Part shown: in pieces, positions 31,901-44,100 of the stretch
Numbering within the stretch: position 1 is the first letter of the stretch
Layout of the letters: every line of letters starts with the position of its first letter
Assembly: GCF_025602895.1 (NCBI RefSeq)
Contig: NW_026516322.1
Location: forward strand, 62,001 to 126,000
DNA: 64,000 nucleotides
Reading direction: 5' to 3'
DNA from: Polychytrium aggregatum
Taxonomy: Eukaryota > Chytridiomycota > Chytridiomycetes > Polychytriales
Position numbers and translations under genes: made by a program
Notes under the pieces: model-generated
Seen by the model: the letters and a program-made list of their open reading frames with translations, nothing else
The model's database searches: none
What the model was told of the DNA's origin: nothing

Positions 31901-34900
31901 CAATGCCGATGATAACGACCGTGGCGCCAAAGAAGACGCAGATGACGATGCTGAAGACGATGTTAACGACGATGCAGATGGTGGTGCCGATGACGATGTT
32001 GACGATGATGTGGATGGTGACGAAGGTGCTCCCGACCGCAATAGTGAAGCCGACAATGACGAAGCTGGCGATGGAGAAGCCGACGACGACGACGATGACG
32101 TCGAGGAAAACGACTCCCAAGCTGACGGCGATGACGAAATAGATGGAGACGATGACGATGATGATGATGACGACGACGATCACGATGGCGATGATGATCA
32201 AGACGGTGTCGATGCAGACGATGAAGCTGGCAGTGCCGCCTATTCTCGGAGCAAAGGCAAACAGCCTGCGACCTCGGTCGCGCTTGAATCAAGCCTCGTC
32301 TCCAGCAAGCCGTCCTCCAGCGAAAGTGAGGATTCCGACGCCGAGGGCCGTCGTCCTGAGTTGCTTGACCACCGACTGCCGGCCGAGCGCGCCCATTTCC
32401 GTCGCCGTCGCGGCGCCCCTTTGTCCAGCCCTAGTGCCGATAGTGGCGCCGTGACCAGCACTTCTCGGGTCCATGCTTCCTCGCGGGATCGTCCCGAGCG
32501 AACTTTTTTTGGTAGGTGTGATGATCGCTTACGGCTCCAGCGGTTGTTCGTTTGTGATGGTCGGCTGATGTCTGGTTCCAATCCCCAGGCGACGACGATC
32601 GCGCCAGTTATCGTCGTGTCAACCGTGAGGCCATCCCAGATCGGCCACAGCCTCTGCCACCCAACATCCAGGCACTCGTGCATCCGGCGCCCCCTCGTAT
32701 CCCGGGCGAGCCGCAGCGACCCATTCAGATCAACCGACCAGCGATTCTGCGACAAGAGCCACAGCCTGTCGATATCGATGGAGAAGCCGCAGCCAATGTC
32801 AACGTCAACCTGAACGTCAACATGGACGGCGGCAACATCGAGGCCGAGATCAATCTCAACGGCGACGTTGTAGCGGTGCTGGAGCTGATTGGTATCCAGG
32901 GACCCATCCGCCTGCTCTTCCAGAACGTTGTGATGGTCTTGTTCATTATCGTCATTGGCATGAGCATTGGCGCATGGATTCCCCATGTGGTCGGCTCGCT
33001 GAGCTACTACTTCTTCAAGGAGGTGTACACTCCAGCCGTTGGATACGCCGTTGCCACGGTCACCGAGGTGCTGCAGCTCTTAACCGACCCGATTCTGGAC
33101 CCGACGCTGGACTTTTTGATCTCAACTGTGAATGCCACGGTCGAGAGCACCAAGCCGTTCCTGGAAAGCCAGCCGGTGCTGAGCTGGATGGAGTGGGTCC
33201 GCAACACCACGGGCTTTGTCGACGGACTGAACGTGACGCTGGCAAGCGAGACGAGCTTGGCGATCAACGCCACCGACAGCGGCCTCTTGGTCCTCCCGTG
33301 GAACTTGACCTCGCTCCTTGCCCCTTTCACGGCTATGTTTGGAGACTCGCTGGCCAAGAATGCCACGCTGGCGCCCGCTTCTATCGCAGCGGCCGTAATC
33401 CCGCTACTTGTTCCAGCCGATCCGGCTCAGAATCCCCACAATGTCACCTACACTTCTCTCAAGTGGACCGGAGACCGGCGGGAAGATGCCTCGCCGCAGC
33501 TCAAGCGACTGCTCATGCTTGTATACAACGCTCGTGAAATCCTGGCGATCCGGCGCAAGGGCCAAGTCTCATACCGCAAGATGGTTCACGATTTGTTTAC
33601 GACGGGCAAGATCCCGGACGGGTTATTCTACATCGGGTTGGGCTACTTTACGATCGTGATGGTCGTATTGCTCTATATCGTAAGCAGAGCTTGGTGATCT
33701 TGCCGTAGACTCCACAGCATGCGTATGCAGTGTCATGGATGGGAGAGAATGTTGTTGACCCCATGCGGCGTTGTGCGGTCCACCCAGCTGCCATAGCGGG
33801 TCATCAAAGTCGGACTGTTTCTCAAAGCTGCTGACGATTCTTTTCTCGGCGTTCTTAGCGCATTGCTGGCCTGAACAACCATCGATACTTCATCACCATC
33901 TCGACTCTGCTCCACAAAATATCAGTGACTGCGATAAGCAGTGTCAAAGTGAGTCAGACTGCCGATTGGACCTTGGCTGCTTGCCCTTGGCTTCTTGCCC
34001 TTGGCTGCTTGCCCTTGGCCGTGCCCGCATCTGTGTCGCGGACCTGGATGGAGTTGTTGGTTCGGTTCATTGCAGATGTGTTGAGAGGTCGCTCACCCCT
34101 TCGTCATCCACCAGTTTGCATTCTTCATCATCATGGAGCTGGCTATCTTCCCGTTTTTCTGCGGTTGCGTCATCGACCTGTGCACCCTGCCTATCTTTGG
34201 TCCGGCCGCGACGGTGGCTTCGCGCCTCATGTTCTTCCACAACTATCCCTGGACGTTCCGGTTTCTGCACTGTGAGTTGTACTCTCACTGCAATGCCACT
34301 GGGATCCTGCATCGACAGTCGCACGCAGCTGTCGAGACCATTGCTGGACACGCACCTTGTGCTCATCTCCTACAATCCGATCTACAGGGCTGGTCGGAAC
34401 GACGTTCATGTTCCAGTTTGCGCTCTATGTGACCTCCGTCCGCGATATTGTGCGCCCCGGCGTCATGTGGTTCATCCGTGATCCAAACGACCCACAGTTC
34501 CACCCCATGGCAGACATCTGGGAGCGCCCGTTCCTGACACAGCTCCGGAAGCTGGCTGTCGGGACGCTCATGTACCTGGTCATCATGATCGGGGGCATTG
34601 GCGGCTTTGTTGGGCTGATCTTGGTCGCTCAGCCCAAGGAGGGCGTTGCCAGGCTGATCCCGGCCAAGCTGGATATGAAGTAAGTACCATAAGTCGCTTG
34701 GCCGTCCTTCTCGCCTGGCTTGCTGCGGCCGCATGGATAGAATTGATTGGTGCGGTGTTGCTGATACGTCCTCCACCTCTATCCCCACCTTTATCCCCAC
34801 CTTTATCCTCACCTCTAGCGAGCCCCTTTCCGAGTTTCCATTTGACCTCTTGATTTTCCACTTTGTGGTGCCGTGGCTGATCTCGATGCTCAAGCCCAAG

Positions 34901-36989
34901 CAGAAGTTCCAGAAGCTTGTGAAGCTGCTCTACCGGAAAGGAGCGCGCATGTTGAGGCTGAGCAGTTTCATGTTTGGCGAGCGTTACCGCGACGAAGAGA
35001 CCGACTACGAGGACAATGCCGAGGGACTCGACGAGGAGGAAGCAGACATGACCCAGACCCGATACGTCGATGACGAGGATGCACTGGAATTCGCCGAGGC
35101 CCAGGACGAGCGCAACGGTATTCCTCTGGCTCGCAAGCGCAGGGGCCGGAGAGCTGGCACTCGGCTGCATCCCGGGCCAGTCCGCGAGCTTCGATACATG
35201 CGGGTGCCGAACCATGACCACAATGAGGTCCTGCCCAAGCAAAAGATGATGATACCACTGCGGGCAAGCGATCCCGTCATTGGCCGTGTCAACGAGTCGG
35301 ACGACGAGCGGCGGGCGAACTGGACCAAGGTCTACGTGCCCGACATGTTCAAGTGGCGGCTGTCGATCTTCCTTGTCCTCCAATGGATCTGGGGCGAGGT
35401 CTTCGGGCTCCTGGTCGTCGGACTTCCATGTAAGCGCGATAGTGCCGTTGTGGCTGCCGATCAAGCCGGTGCCCGGTGCGCATGCACGCTGGCGCTCGGC
35501 ATTCGAGCCCGTTGATGCAATTGCAGGTCGAACTGGATGCGCCCGCACTAGCCCGAGTGTGCGTATACTGATGCAACTGCACTTGTACTGACCCGAGGCT
35601 CTGCTATTTCCCCGCCTTCGATGCTGCAGTGATCGCCGGTCGTGCTTTCTTCATGATGATCCACACGTTTATGACATCGATCGATCCTGGAAGCACCATC
35701 ACCCTCTCCGCATCACATTTTTCCTTCAACGCCACGCTCCCGTTTGCGAACCCGGCGGCTTTCGTGAGCGCCCCAAAGCCAGGCCACAAAGTTGCCCGAC
35801 CCGATTTGCCTGTCCACGATCTGTATGCGTTTTGTGCTGGATGCTTCATCCTGAGTGCAATCTACCTGCCTTTGGCGGCCATCTGGCATCACGCTCGACG
35901 CCGTGGCCGACTGCAGCGACGGCCCTCCATTATCCGCCGAGCATCGGTGCACGGACACGGACATGGACATACCGATGAGCAAGCCGATGCAAGCACAAAC
36001 TGGATGCAGGAAGCGTGGGCGAGTGCGACGCATTACCTCAAGACCGAGGTCGCGGCCGTTGTCATGACGGTGAGCGATCGATGCAAGTTTATCTTTCGTG
36101 CACCAGACATTGTGCACGGCCGTCCTAACTCCTCTGCATTTGTCTCAGATCGCCAAAGTGGTGTTCCTAGGAGTATCCGTGTGTGTTGTGCTGCCTCTGA
36201 TGCTTGGCCTCCTGATGGAGCTGTACATCCTTCTCCCGCTCAAGCTCAGCCGCGCGGGGTCGCCCGTGATCTTCCTGTTCCAGAACTGGGCTCTGGGTGT
36301 CCTTCACCTCAAAATCCTCCACACCATTGTGTTGCTGGGGCCGGAAACGCAATACCAGCGTGCTCTGAACCAGGTATGATTTACTTGGCCGACTCGGCTC
36401 CCATGTGGACGACCAACCAGGTCCAGCGTTGCCCTGTATCTCGCAGCAATGCTCATATCGGCCACTGATTATCGTTATGACGGTGGCTATCTTTACAGGC
36501 CCAGCAGCAAGGCATCCGCCGAACCCCATTCGTGACATTTTTCGCGCTGGTGTCGATCGTCGCTGGAATCCTCGCGGTGATGACCGTCGGACCCGCAATC
36601 CTGGGCATTGTGATTGAAATAGCCTTTGGTAAGTGGTGGATTTGTAGGGTAACGGCAGCCGAGCGATGGGTGACCGTGGATGGTGGTGCGACTGAGATGT
36701 TGGCTCGCAGAGTGAGTGAAGAGCGTATCTGACCTCGCTGCCACCAACCACCAACCACCGGCCACCAAATATCGCAGGGCACATGCATGGGTCGGTACAT
36801 CCAGTCTATCTGCGCATGACGTTCCCGGTCGTGTTCGCTGTGAAGGCAACCTTGGACACGGCCAAAGCGGTATACCAACGAGTGCAGCGCTGGATGGAGG
36901 AGATGCGCGATGAAGAGTTCCTCGTTGGACGGCAGCTCCACAATCTCGACGACGGCATTGCAGCGACCGAAACAAACCCACCCCAGTAA
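28984..36989 (+). CDS. SSM4: ER membrane RING-CH E3 ubiquitin ligase, Doa10/MARCH6 type
   Basis: Ubiquitin ligase of the ER and inner nuclear membrane acting in ER-associated degradation. Fourteen exons: 28984-29423, 29601-29633, 29799-29842, 29947-30316, 30434-32511, 32589-33679, 33859-33948, 34115-34271, 34388-34679, 34819-35429, 35630-36069, 36149-36373, 36499-36628, 36778-36989; 6213 nt, 2070 residues. The RING-CH finger (about residues 115-160) spans four exons: CRVCRSPAT and [15 protein letters not shown], then [11 protein letters not shown] on a 33-nt exon, then [14 protein letters not shown], completed by IYSDDG at the next exon. Multiple membrane segments follow, along with the conserved Doa10 block near residue 1087 ([14 protein letters not shown]), later blocks such as [15 protein letters not shown] and [18 protein letters not shown], and the conserved C-terminal FLVGRQLHN. 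An Asp/Glu/Gly-rich insert (about residues 690-895) is unusual. The gene appears intact. Confidence 0.95.
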
Positions 36990-37639
36990 CGGGCGGGATC
37001 GGTCCAGGATAAGCCGTCGGCACAGGAGCTGAGGCGGTGCGTTTTTGATGAGATCGGGATCGGACTCTGTCGTTCTCCTGGCAAACCATATCACCGTCGA
37101 AAGTCATCTATTGTTCACCCAGGTGGACTCACACCTTGGACTCACACCTTGGACTCGGATGAGCAAGCTCCACCAGGCGGGCTGCTCGTTTCAGGCATGT
37201 CATCTTCAAGTCAGGGCCGCTGCTCTTTCTGGATCCTGAATACACAATCTAGAATCGCAATGCCAATGCAGCGCGCAACACGATCATCACGGGCAGGGCG
37301 ATTGCAGAGACCCGATGTCTTGTCCTCGCTCAGGCCGAGGTGATCGTGTGTTCCTGTGTATGGCCTGTCGGCCAGGCTTTCACAACTTCGCTTCCAATAC
37401 GGAAATGGGGCGTTCCGTTTCTCCTTATTTCGGAATGGGAGGCTCTCTCAACGCCTGAGGATCATGCCGTTCCAACTCGGACCGGCCCCACCCAACACCG
37501 GAGCTGTGGTGGACATCCATGCGTCAAGGCTCGATTGTGCTGAATGAGAATGTGTGTATTGCGGCGATGCAAAACTGCCTTACAGACCACTCTCGAATAG
37601 GGCGGGGTTCCCGTTTCGAGGTGCTGCTCTGGGAGTCCC
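36990..37639. other. Convergent intergenic region, nothing assigned
   Basis: Between the Doa10 stop and the 3' end of the bL34m gene. Contains a duplicated GGACTCACACCTT motif near 37125-37155 and no supportable gene. Confidence 0.4.
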
Positions 37640-38071
37640 TCAATGGGTCAGCTTCCAGCGGCCCTTGACCATACGACGCTTCAGAATCATGCGGCCACCA
37701 TAGGTCCTTAGTCGCTTCAGGAAGCCATAGCGGCGCTTCTTTTTCAGGGTACTGGGCTGGAAGGTGTTGCCGTAGGTGATTGACCGAGTCTGGAGCGTCA
37801 GCGGCGACGCCACGGGCGCAAAGACACGAGAGAGGGCTGTTGACGGGGTTGGGACGAGTCCGATGCCAAGCGGGCTCTTCTGAGCAAGGGTTCTCGAGAA
37901 TCTGATGGAGAGGGACAGAGCTGTGAGCTGGCGCCGAGGGAGCCATTCGAGTAACGCCGCCCATGCGTTGGCTAATCTGTAGGGCCGTTGCTGCGGTGAC
38001 AGGACCCGGCAACCCTACCCGTTGGCGATGGACGGTGATCGCAGCGACGACAGGAGCGACGAGAAGATCAT
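37640..38071 (-). CDS. MRPL34: Mitochondrial large-subunit ribosomal protein bL34m
   Basis: Component of the mitochondrial 54S ribosomal subunit. Two exons are proposed: 38071-38019 (17 codons plus 2 nt) and 37901-37640, 315 nt in total (104 residues). The C-terminal 45 residues match the L34 family: [20 protein letters not shown], then [19 protein letters not shown]. The N-terminus ([11 protein letters not shown]... SRTLAQK... ALSRVF) is a plausible mitochondrial import signal, rich in Ser and Arg and poor in acidic residues. The 117-bp intron has donor GTAGGG and a pyrimidine tract ending CTCTCCATCAG. The L34 frame itself has no ATG upstream in the second exon, which is why the short first exon is needed. 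The first-exon assignment is less certain than the L34 domain. Confidence 0.85.
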
Positions 38072-39104
38072 GTTGGGCGAGGCGGTGTGCTTGGTGGCCG
38101 AAACAGGCGATTGGGCTTCAGTAGTTCTGGTCCAGCACTCTACTGAGCAGGCGATATGCAGACAGGCCGTGCGGGTGGTGCTCCCTTGCTTGATTGCAGG
38201 CGTCGGGCGCACTTGCGGGCTCGGATGCTGAGATGATCGGCGATCGAGTATCGGCTGGTCGCGGTTGGGTGTTGGATCGCAGCCAGCACCAGAAAAAGAA
38301 AAACACATGCGCTGCATCGGCCGGATCCGGATCGCTCCGGATCGCTCCGGCTGGAGCCGTCCAAGCCGACACAGTCATGTGAGCAAGCGCGTCTCTGTGG
38401 AGCGTGCACAGAAGCGCCGTGCGCAGCGGGAGCGCATTTGGGCAAATGCGGGTGCTGCGCGCCTCCGCGCCGAGCCGGGTGCCAGCAAGGCACGGGGGCA
38501 CAAGGCCGCGGGAGCGATGGCGAAACGGCCGTGGAATGGCGGTATTGGACAGAGCGAAGACCGCCCAAGTCGCGGATGAGATCTGTCGGGAATGCACGGC
38601 GGAGAGCAGCAGAGAGTGGCATGGTGCGCTATAGAATAGCATGGCATGGACTGGCGTGGCATGGACTGATATGGCGTGGCATGGACTGATATGGCATGGA
38701 CTTGCATGCACGCCTGGGTGCCGGCGAGGCAACCGATGTGCTCGGTCCATCGGGTTCCTCGGATCGAGATTAAGGTTCGGGCAGCGGGCGATGCGCCGGA
38801 ATGACCAGTGTCTCTGGTCGGCGACGCACTGCATCCGATGCGTCTGCAGTATCAGCAGCAGCAGCAGACAGCAGCAAGGGGTCGGCTGGCGGGTGGGTCG
38901 CCGGAAACAGGCGGCTCGCCCGCTTGCAAATCGCGAGCCCCCCGTTCTCCTGGCAGGCGCATTTGGGCCCGGCTCGCTCCTGCTTCCTCTTCTGCTTCTT
39001 GCGCTTGATCTCAACGGCCGACCAGCCCGACTGCCCCTTCTTTTGCCAGCAGGCTCCACCACCCCCCGTCCCCAGCCTCAACCCCCCCGTCCTCGCCTTC
39101 CGCC
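38072..39104. other. Divergent promoter region of bL34m and the membrane protein gene
   Basis: Contains GGATCGCTCC duplications near 38325-38350, an ATGGCATGGACTG tandem repeat at 38640-38703 and a strongly pyrimidine-rich leader just before 39105. Frames on both strands are open but uninformative. Confidence 0.45.
38640..38703 (+). repeat. ATGGCATGGACTG-type tandem repeat, about 4 copies
   Basis: Imperfect 13-20 bp units rich in ATGG, in the divergent promoter region. Confidence 0.85.
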
Positions 39105-40250
39105 ATGGCTGCTGAGGTGTATCTGGCAAACAGCTTCCTCAAGTACATCCAACCGTACATTCCCGAGTCGTGGACCTTTGAGAATGCCTACAACCTGGCT
39201 GTTGCGATCACCCCCGAGCCCGTCAAGCACGGAATCGCAGACCTGCTGAGCCGGTACCTTCCCTTCTCTGACATTGTGATTGCTTCCCTGGCTGCGGCCT
39301 ACTGTCTTTACAAGTAAGTTGCTCTCTGGCCTTGGCAGAGCCGAGCCTGTCCTGTCGTTTTGCTCGAGATATCCCCAGGCCTCGTCGAGTTCTCGCCCCC
39401 CTTCTTGCCCTTGCTTCCATCAAGCTGATCTTTAAATCCCTGTCTCTGCCCCTCCTCCGACAGTTTTGGATTCCCGTTGAGACGCCCCAATCGACAGTGG
39501 ATCTATTTCGCCGCTGTCATGTGGGTGCTGGCCATCGCCGCCATGTTCTACCTACAGACGCTCATCTTTGGAATCCAAAAGTACAATTACGACAATGCGC
39601 TGAGGCAGCAGGGAGTCGAGCCCGATGACGATACCAACGCCCGGTTCGAGCCCCTTGTCGTCCCCGACCTGCGCTACCAGTTCAACGGAAAAGATCTGTT
39701 CGCCTTCCTCCAAAACTCGGGCGCCATCGGCCGTCGGCTCTACATCTCGTACCTCATCGTTGAAGTTGTCTACATCATGGCCTACGGTCTCATCAACCGC
39801 CACGTCCTCTCCTTCTTCTATCCGTACGGCGACTCCTCCTCGATCTACCCCGCCATGGCCAATGTCTGTCTGGTTCTTGCCGATTTCTATGAGAACAGCG
39901 GCCTGATCTACATGGCTGCCAGCTTCCCGGCGAACCTCCAAGGCAACGTGCACTACGCCGCCCGCATTTCCAGAGTGGGCGCCTCTAAATTCCCCCTCGC
40001 TGTCCTGGTTCTGGGTCTGATTGCCTCGGGCCTGATCCGCTACTGGCTCGGCATGATTGACTACGAGGCCTCCAAGAAGGCCATCGCCGAACGAGACGCG
40101 CATGATCTGCTTGAGCAGGAGCGAGAGTCGGAGCAGCAGCTGCAGAAGATCCGCAAGCAGGTCGAGAAGGAAACCAACCAGAGGTTGAAGGAGGTCGAGT
40201 CCAAGCGCAAGGCCGTCAAGGACACCAAGAAGGCCTCTGATGACAAGTAG
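39105..40250 (+). CDS. Multi-pass membrane protein of unknown function with coiled-coil tail
   Basis: Exons 39105-39313 and 39464-40250 are joined in phase 2 across a 150-bp intron (GTAAGT donor); 996 nt, 331 residues. Hydrophobic segments lie around residues 48-68 (FSDIVIASLAAAYCLY), 82-104 (WIYFAAVMWVLAIAAMFYL), 165-187 and 196-215, with another near 250-270 (FPLAVLVLGLIASGLI). The last 65 residues are charged and helical (EQQLQKIRKQVEKETNQR onward), typical of a coiled coil, and end in a Lys-rich tail. The start is strong: ATG after a pyrimidine-rich leader in the context CGCCATGG. I do not recognise the family. It could be an organelle or ER membrane protein; no signal decides. Confidence 0.85.
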
Positions 40251-40506
40251 CTTGATGGCTCGCCAAGCCGCTCTTCCTCTCGCTCTTCCTCTCTCTGCCG
40301 CCTTCCCGCACTTTGGCTGGATCACCAGCAGATCGACCGACTGGACAGAGCGGCGCTCTTGAATCTACTCCGACGCCTCCTGCTCGCTGCTGTTCACTGT
40401 TGTTCGCTGCTGCTCGCTACTCAGCCGATGCTACTGTTGAGAGGATAATGGCTCGAGTCTTGCTTTTACATTGTGCAGCTCTGTGACTGTCTGTTAAATA
40501 CAATCC

Positions 40507-40512
40507 AATAAA
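40507..40512 (+). terminator. Possible polyadenylation signal AATAAA
   Basis: A perfect AATAAA 257 bp downstream of the membrane protein stop, within an AT-rich stretch. Plausible as its 3' end signal, but not tested. Confidence 0.3.
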
Positions 40513-40592
40513 GAACGGGACACCTTGGTTTTTGGTCGTTGACCGAATAATTTGTTTCCCAATACCATCGTGCTGGCCATGACCATTCTGTA

Positions 40593-40988
40593 ATGCGGTG
40601 CTACGCCCTCATCCATAGCCTGAGAAACGTTGCCTCCATATTCAGTGTGTCCAAGAACACCATTCACCGCTGGCGCTCCGAGACCAGTGTGCATGTCGAT
40701 GGTGGAGACCGCCAAAGTGGTGCCCCGTTGCACATGTGCCGCCCATACATGTGGCCTAGGTTGGCTCGTTGTCACTACAAATGCTGGGTCGCCGCCGATG
40801 CTGTGTCGCTCATCTGCGAAAGCCCTATTTGCACCGCGATGCCATCCTTAGCCCTGTTTCCCGCAAGGTGGATGGGCCCTACGTATATTCAGAATCGAGA
40901 AAGACAACCCTTGGCCACAAACACAGGAGCTTTGGTTTCACTTTGTGAACACTGCATGAAAGAGATGAAGAAACACACCGCAACATAA
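40593..40988 (+). pseudogene. Possible fragment of a transposase helix-turn-helix
   Basis: The first 30 residues of this frame (around LRNVASIFSVSKNTIHRWR) resemble the helix-turn-helix at the start of several eukaryotic transposases. The remainder (CHYKCWV... and beyond) does not show a DDE core that I can identify. No terminal inverted repeats were seen. Likely a decayed fragment, or a chance similarity. Confidence 0.3.
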
Positions 40989-41135
40989 CGGACGAGACGT
41001 ATTGGATAGTAGAAAAGAGCGCGCTCGTTCGGCGAGCAACAGATTGGCTGATATCAAAGGATTCGGAAGTATCAAGCCAACAAGGGTGCGCACATCGCAT
41101 GGTGGGAGCCGTGGCTGCGTGACTCTGATTCCACG

Positions 41136-44100
41136 TTAGTTGGCACGAGAACTGTCGGCGGTATGGCTTTCAGGTCCATGGTGCTGTGCCCACTCAAAGG
41201 CCTGATTCCATAGACCGCGGGACTTTTCGGCGCGGATCGAGTCGCCGAAGCGGGAGATCTTGATGGTGTTGCTGAGACCGGGCTGTGGAAGGGTAGGGAT
41301 GAGATGGCATTCCTTTGGCTCTCGAGCACCGCCAGTATACCCTCCATCGTTCTACGCGATTCTGCCGGCACACTCCACCCACAGAAGCTTACCCAGGGGG
41401 CGTGGAAGCCTGCGACAAAGACCACAGTGTCTCCAATCGACAAGCCGACGCTGGAGGCAACCGTGGCCAGGATGTCTCGCTCGCTCTTGGCGTAGATGCT
41501 ATCGGTGTTGTGGATCATGGTCTTGCGAGAGCCATGACTGACATGAGCCAAGGCGGCGGGGTTGGGTTCCGAGTGCGCATCCGAGGGATGGACACTTGTG
41601 TTCAAGTACTCGCTCACTTTGCCGCTGTGGTGGAAGCGCATGGCACTTGACAGAACCGGGTAGACTCCAAAGAGCATGGCAAGTCGGCGATGGATCGAGG
41701 CCGTTGGGGTGACGGCAACGATGCTCAGGTCCGGGCGACGCTTGGAGACTGGAGAGCGTGGTGTGTTGGTGTGTTAGACAGATAAATGGACCAGTAGGAC
41801 GGCGAAGTGTCAGATACGATGGGGATAAGCTACCCGTGGATTCAGAGAGCCTAGAACGCCACTCCATTCCATTCCATTTCTCCAAGTGACATACCGAAGA
41901 TCGCCATGTCGGCCCTCGTGGTGAAGACGATCATGGCTTTGGCTTCAGCCTAGAATTAGAACACGCAGCCAGTCAAAGTCAGCAATCGGCGCACGAGGAA
42001 CTCAATGCAGCCAGATCACAGGCTCCACCCTCGTTGCTTCCAAACCGATGGCATACCTCAATAGCGGCTTCCACAGCCTGGAGCGCCATAAGCAGACACA
42101 AGGCGGCATGGGTGGTATTCGGAAGGTTGGGTCAGATCCACGGACGATTAACCAAGGTTGCGGATGCGGCGTCAGAAACCACATCGAGCATGGATGCAAC
42201 TGTCGCCTCCAGCACGCTCAAACAGCCAGCCATGAGTCAAATGCTTCATTGTCCTTCGCACTGCAGAGAGCAAAACAGGCTCTGAGCCCATGGACTTACC
42301 GCATCGGCAATTGGGTGTGCAAACTCCGAGACGCCCTTGGTCTGGAGCTTCTTCTGGACCTTCTCGGCCTCGGTGGCGGCGGGAATCATGTAAAAGTGGC
42401 CAGACTCGGCGTTCTGGCAGATCGAACCCATCATGGTCACGGTCTCGACGGGGAACTGACCGGTGGCACACTCAGCCGAAAGCATGACGGCATCGGTTCC
42501 TGGATCGAAGGCAAATGGAGTCAGAGATTCGACTAGCTTTCTGATCCGGCTTCATAGAAACGAAAGGGTGGGGCTCGAGGAAGAGTGCCGCCGGGAGAGT
42601 GGTCGGCGGATCTCACCATCGAACACGGCGTTGGCGACATCGCTGACTTCAGCGCGCGTGGGAGTAGGAGACGAGATCATCGACTCGAGCATCTGCGTGG
42701 CGGTGATGACCGGCTTGCCTATGCACGCAGAGCGAGTGGGTCAGTACTAAGCAGAACAGCTCCGAGACGCGGCGATCGACTGAAATGATCCTCCAAGAAC
42801 AAGCGGGAGCGGCATGTTCTGCTCCAACGAGCAGTTCCCCCCACCCTGCTTCAGAGTACAGTATCGTGTCCATGACGAAAGGCGCCGCCAGAAATATAAC
42901 CCAAGCCTCCACCGAAACGAAGATGCTGGCACCACTTACCGAGAGCATTGGCCTTGCGAATCAGCGTCTTCTGGATGACAGGCACACGCTCGAGACTGAC
43001 CTCAACGCCAAGATCACCGCGGGCAACCATGATTCCGTCGGTGACCCTGAGGATCTCGTCAATCGCTTCCAGGGCCTGGGATAAGTGTATTTGTGTCAAT
43101 AGTGGGAACGAAGAAGGCGGTGTATAAGTGGGGGGGGGAGCAAACCGGTGACAAAGCTCACCTGCGGCTTTTCAATCTTGCTGATGATGTGGGGTCTCCA
43201 GTTATCCTCGATTTCGTTTGTTTCGGTAGCCTGGATCAAAGAGTTGTTGCCGGCGGCTCGCTCCTCGGCCTCGCACTGGTGGAACCAGTCGATGAGATCT
43301 TGGACATCCTGCGACTTCTGGACAAAGCTAAGGGCGACATAGTCCAGTCTTTGCGAGAACATGTAGCGAGCATCCAATTTGTCCTGAGAGGGCAGAAGTT
43401 TGTGGGGCGGATGCGAGCGAAAGGTGGTGAACAGTGTCAAAGGCGGTACATAAGGTCAGTATGAGTTGGATAGGACGCCACGTTGACTGTTCGCAATTGC
43501 AAAAGTATGATCAAAGGAGCGACGAGGCATTGCGCCAAGCACTGCGCTTGCGCATATGATCTCGACTTGGCACACCAAGCAATTCTTCCTCCATAATGGG
43601 TCGATACCGCCCAGAGTGCAATATCGCCGACGATGCATCCCAGACTCATCGGTGCGTGTCGCTCACGGTCGCCGTCACCACCATGAGGAGGATGGCCTCG
43701 AGACGCGGAAGCTCAAGTCTGACGCTTTACAGCCGTCATGCTCCTCCCCCGCCCCCTGCCAGTGCATACCTTCTCGGTCAAGGCAGGAATGTCTACTTTC
43801 AAGTCAGGCACGTTGATGCCCTTTCTGGGCTTGAGCACACCACCGACGACAATGCGACACTCGAGCTCGGTGACAGAGATGCGCTTCTCGACCTTGAGCT
43901 GGATGAAACCGTCGTCGAGCAAGACGCGGTGGCCGATCTGGAGATCACGCACGATCTGCTGAATCTTGGTGGTGATGATGCCGGTGTCGCCGACGTCTTC
44001 GCTGTATCGGAGAATGACGGTTTCTCCGGTGGTAAGGTTGATGGAGGGCTTATCCTTGAAGGCATTGCAACGGATTTTAGGGCCGCAGAGGTCGCCTGGT

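Larger units (their letters stand above)
40251..41135. other. Convergent intergenic region with a possible transposase relic
   Basis: Between the stops of the membrane protein and pyruvate kinase genes. Apart from AATAAA and the short frame at 40593, nothing is assigned. Confidence 0.4.

Noticed and set aside
31752-32201. Minus-strand ORF predicting an extremely hydrophobic Ile/Val protein
   Set aside because: It is the antisense of the GAT-rich acidic tract of the Doa10 gene; Asp codons read backwards as Ile and Val.
37524-38012. 162-codon minus-strand ORF overlapping bL34m
   Set aside because: The conserved L34 sequence is in a different frame of the same strand; this ORF has no recognisable content.
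39552-40325. 257-codon minus-strand ORF opposite the membrane protein gene
   Set aside because: An antisense shadow caused by strong codon bias in a real gene; the sense strand has membrane segments, coiled coil and a clean splice site.
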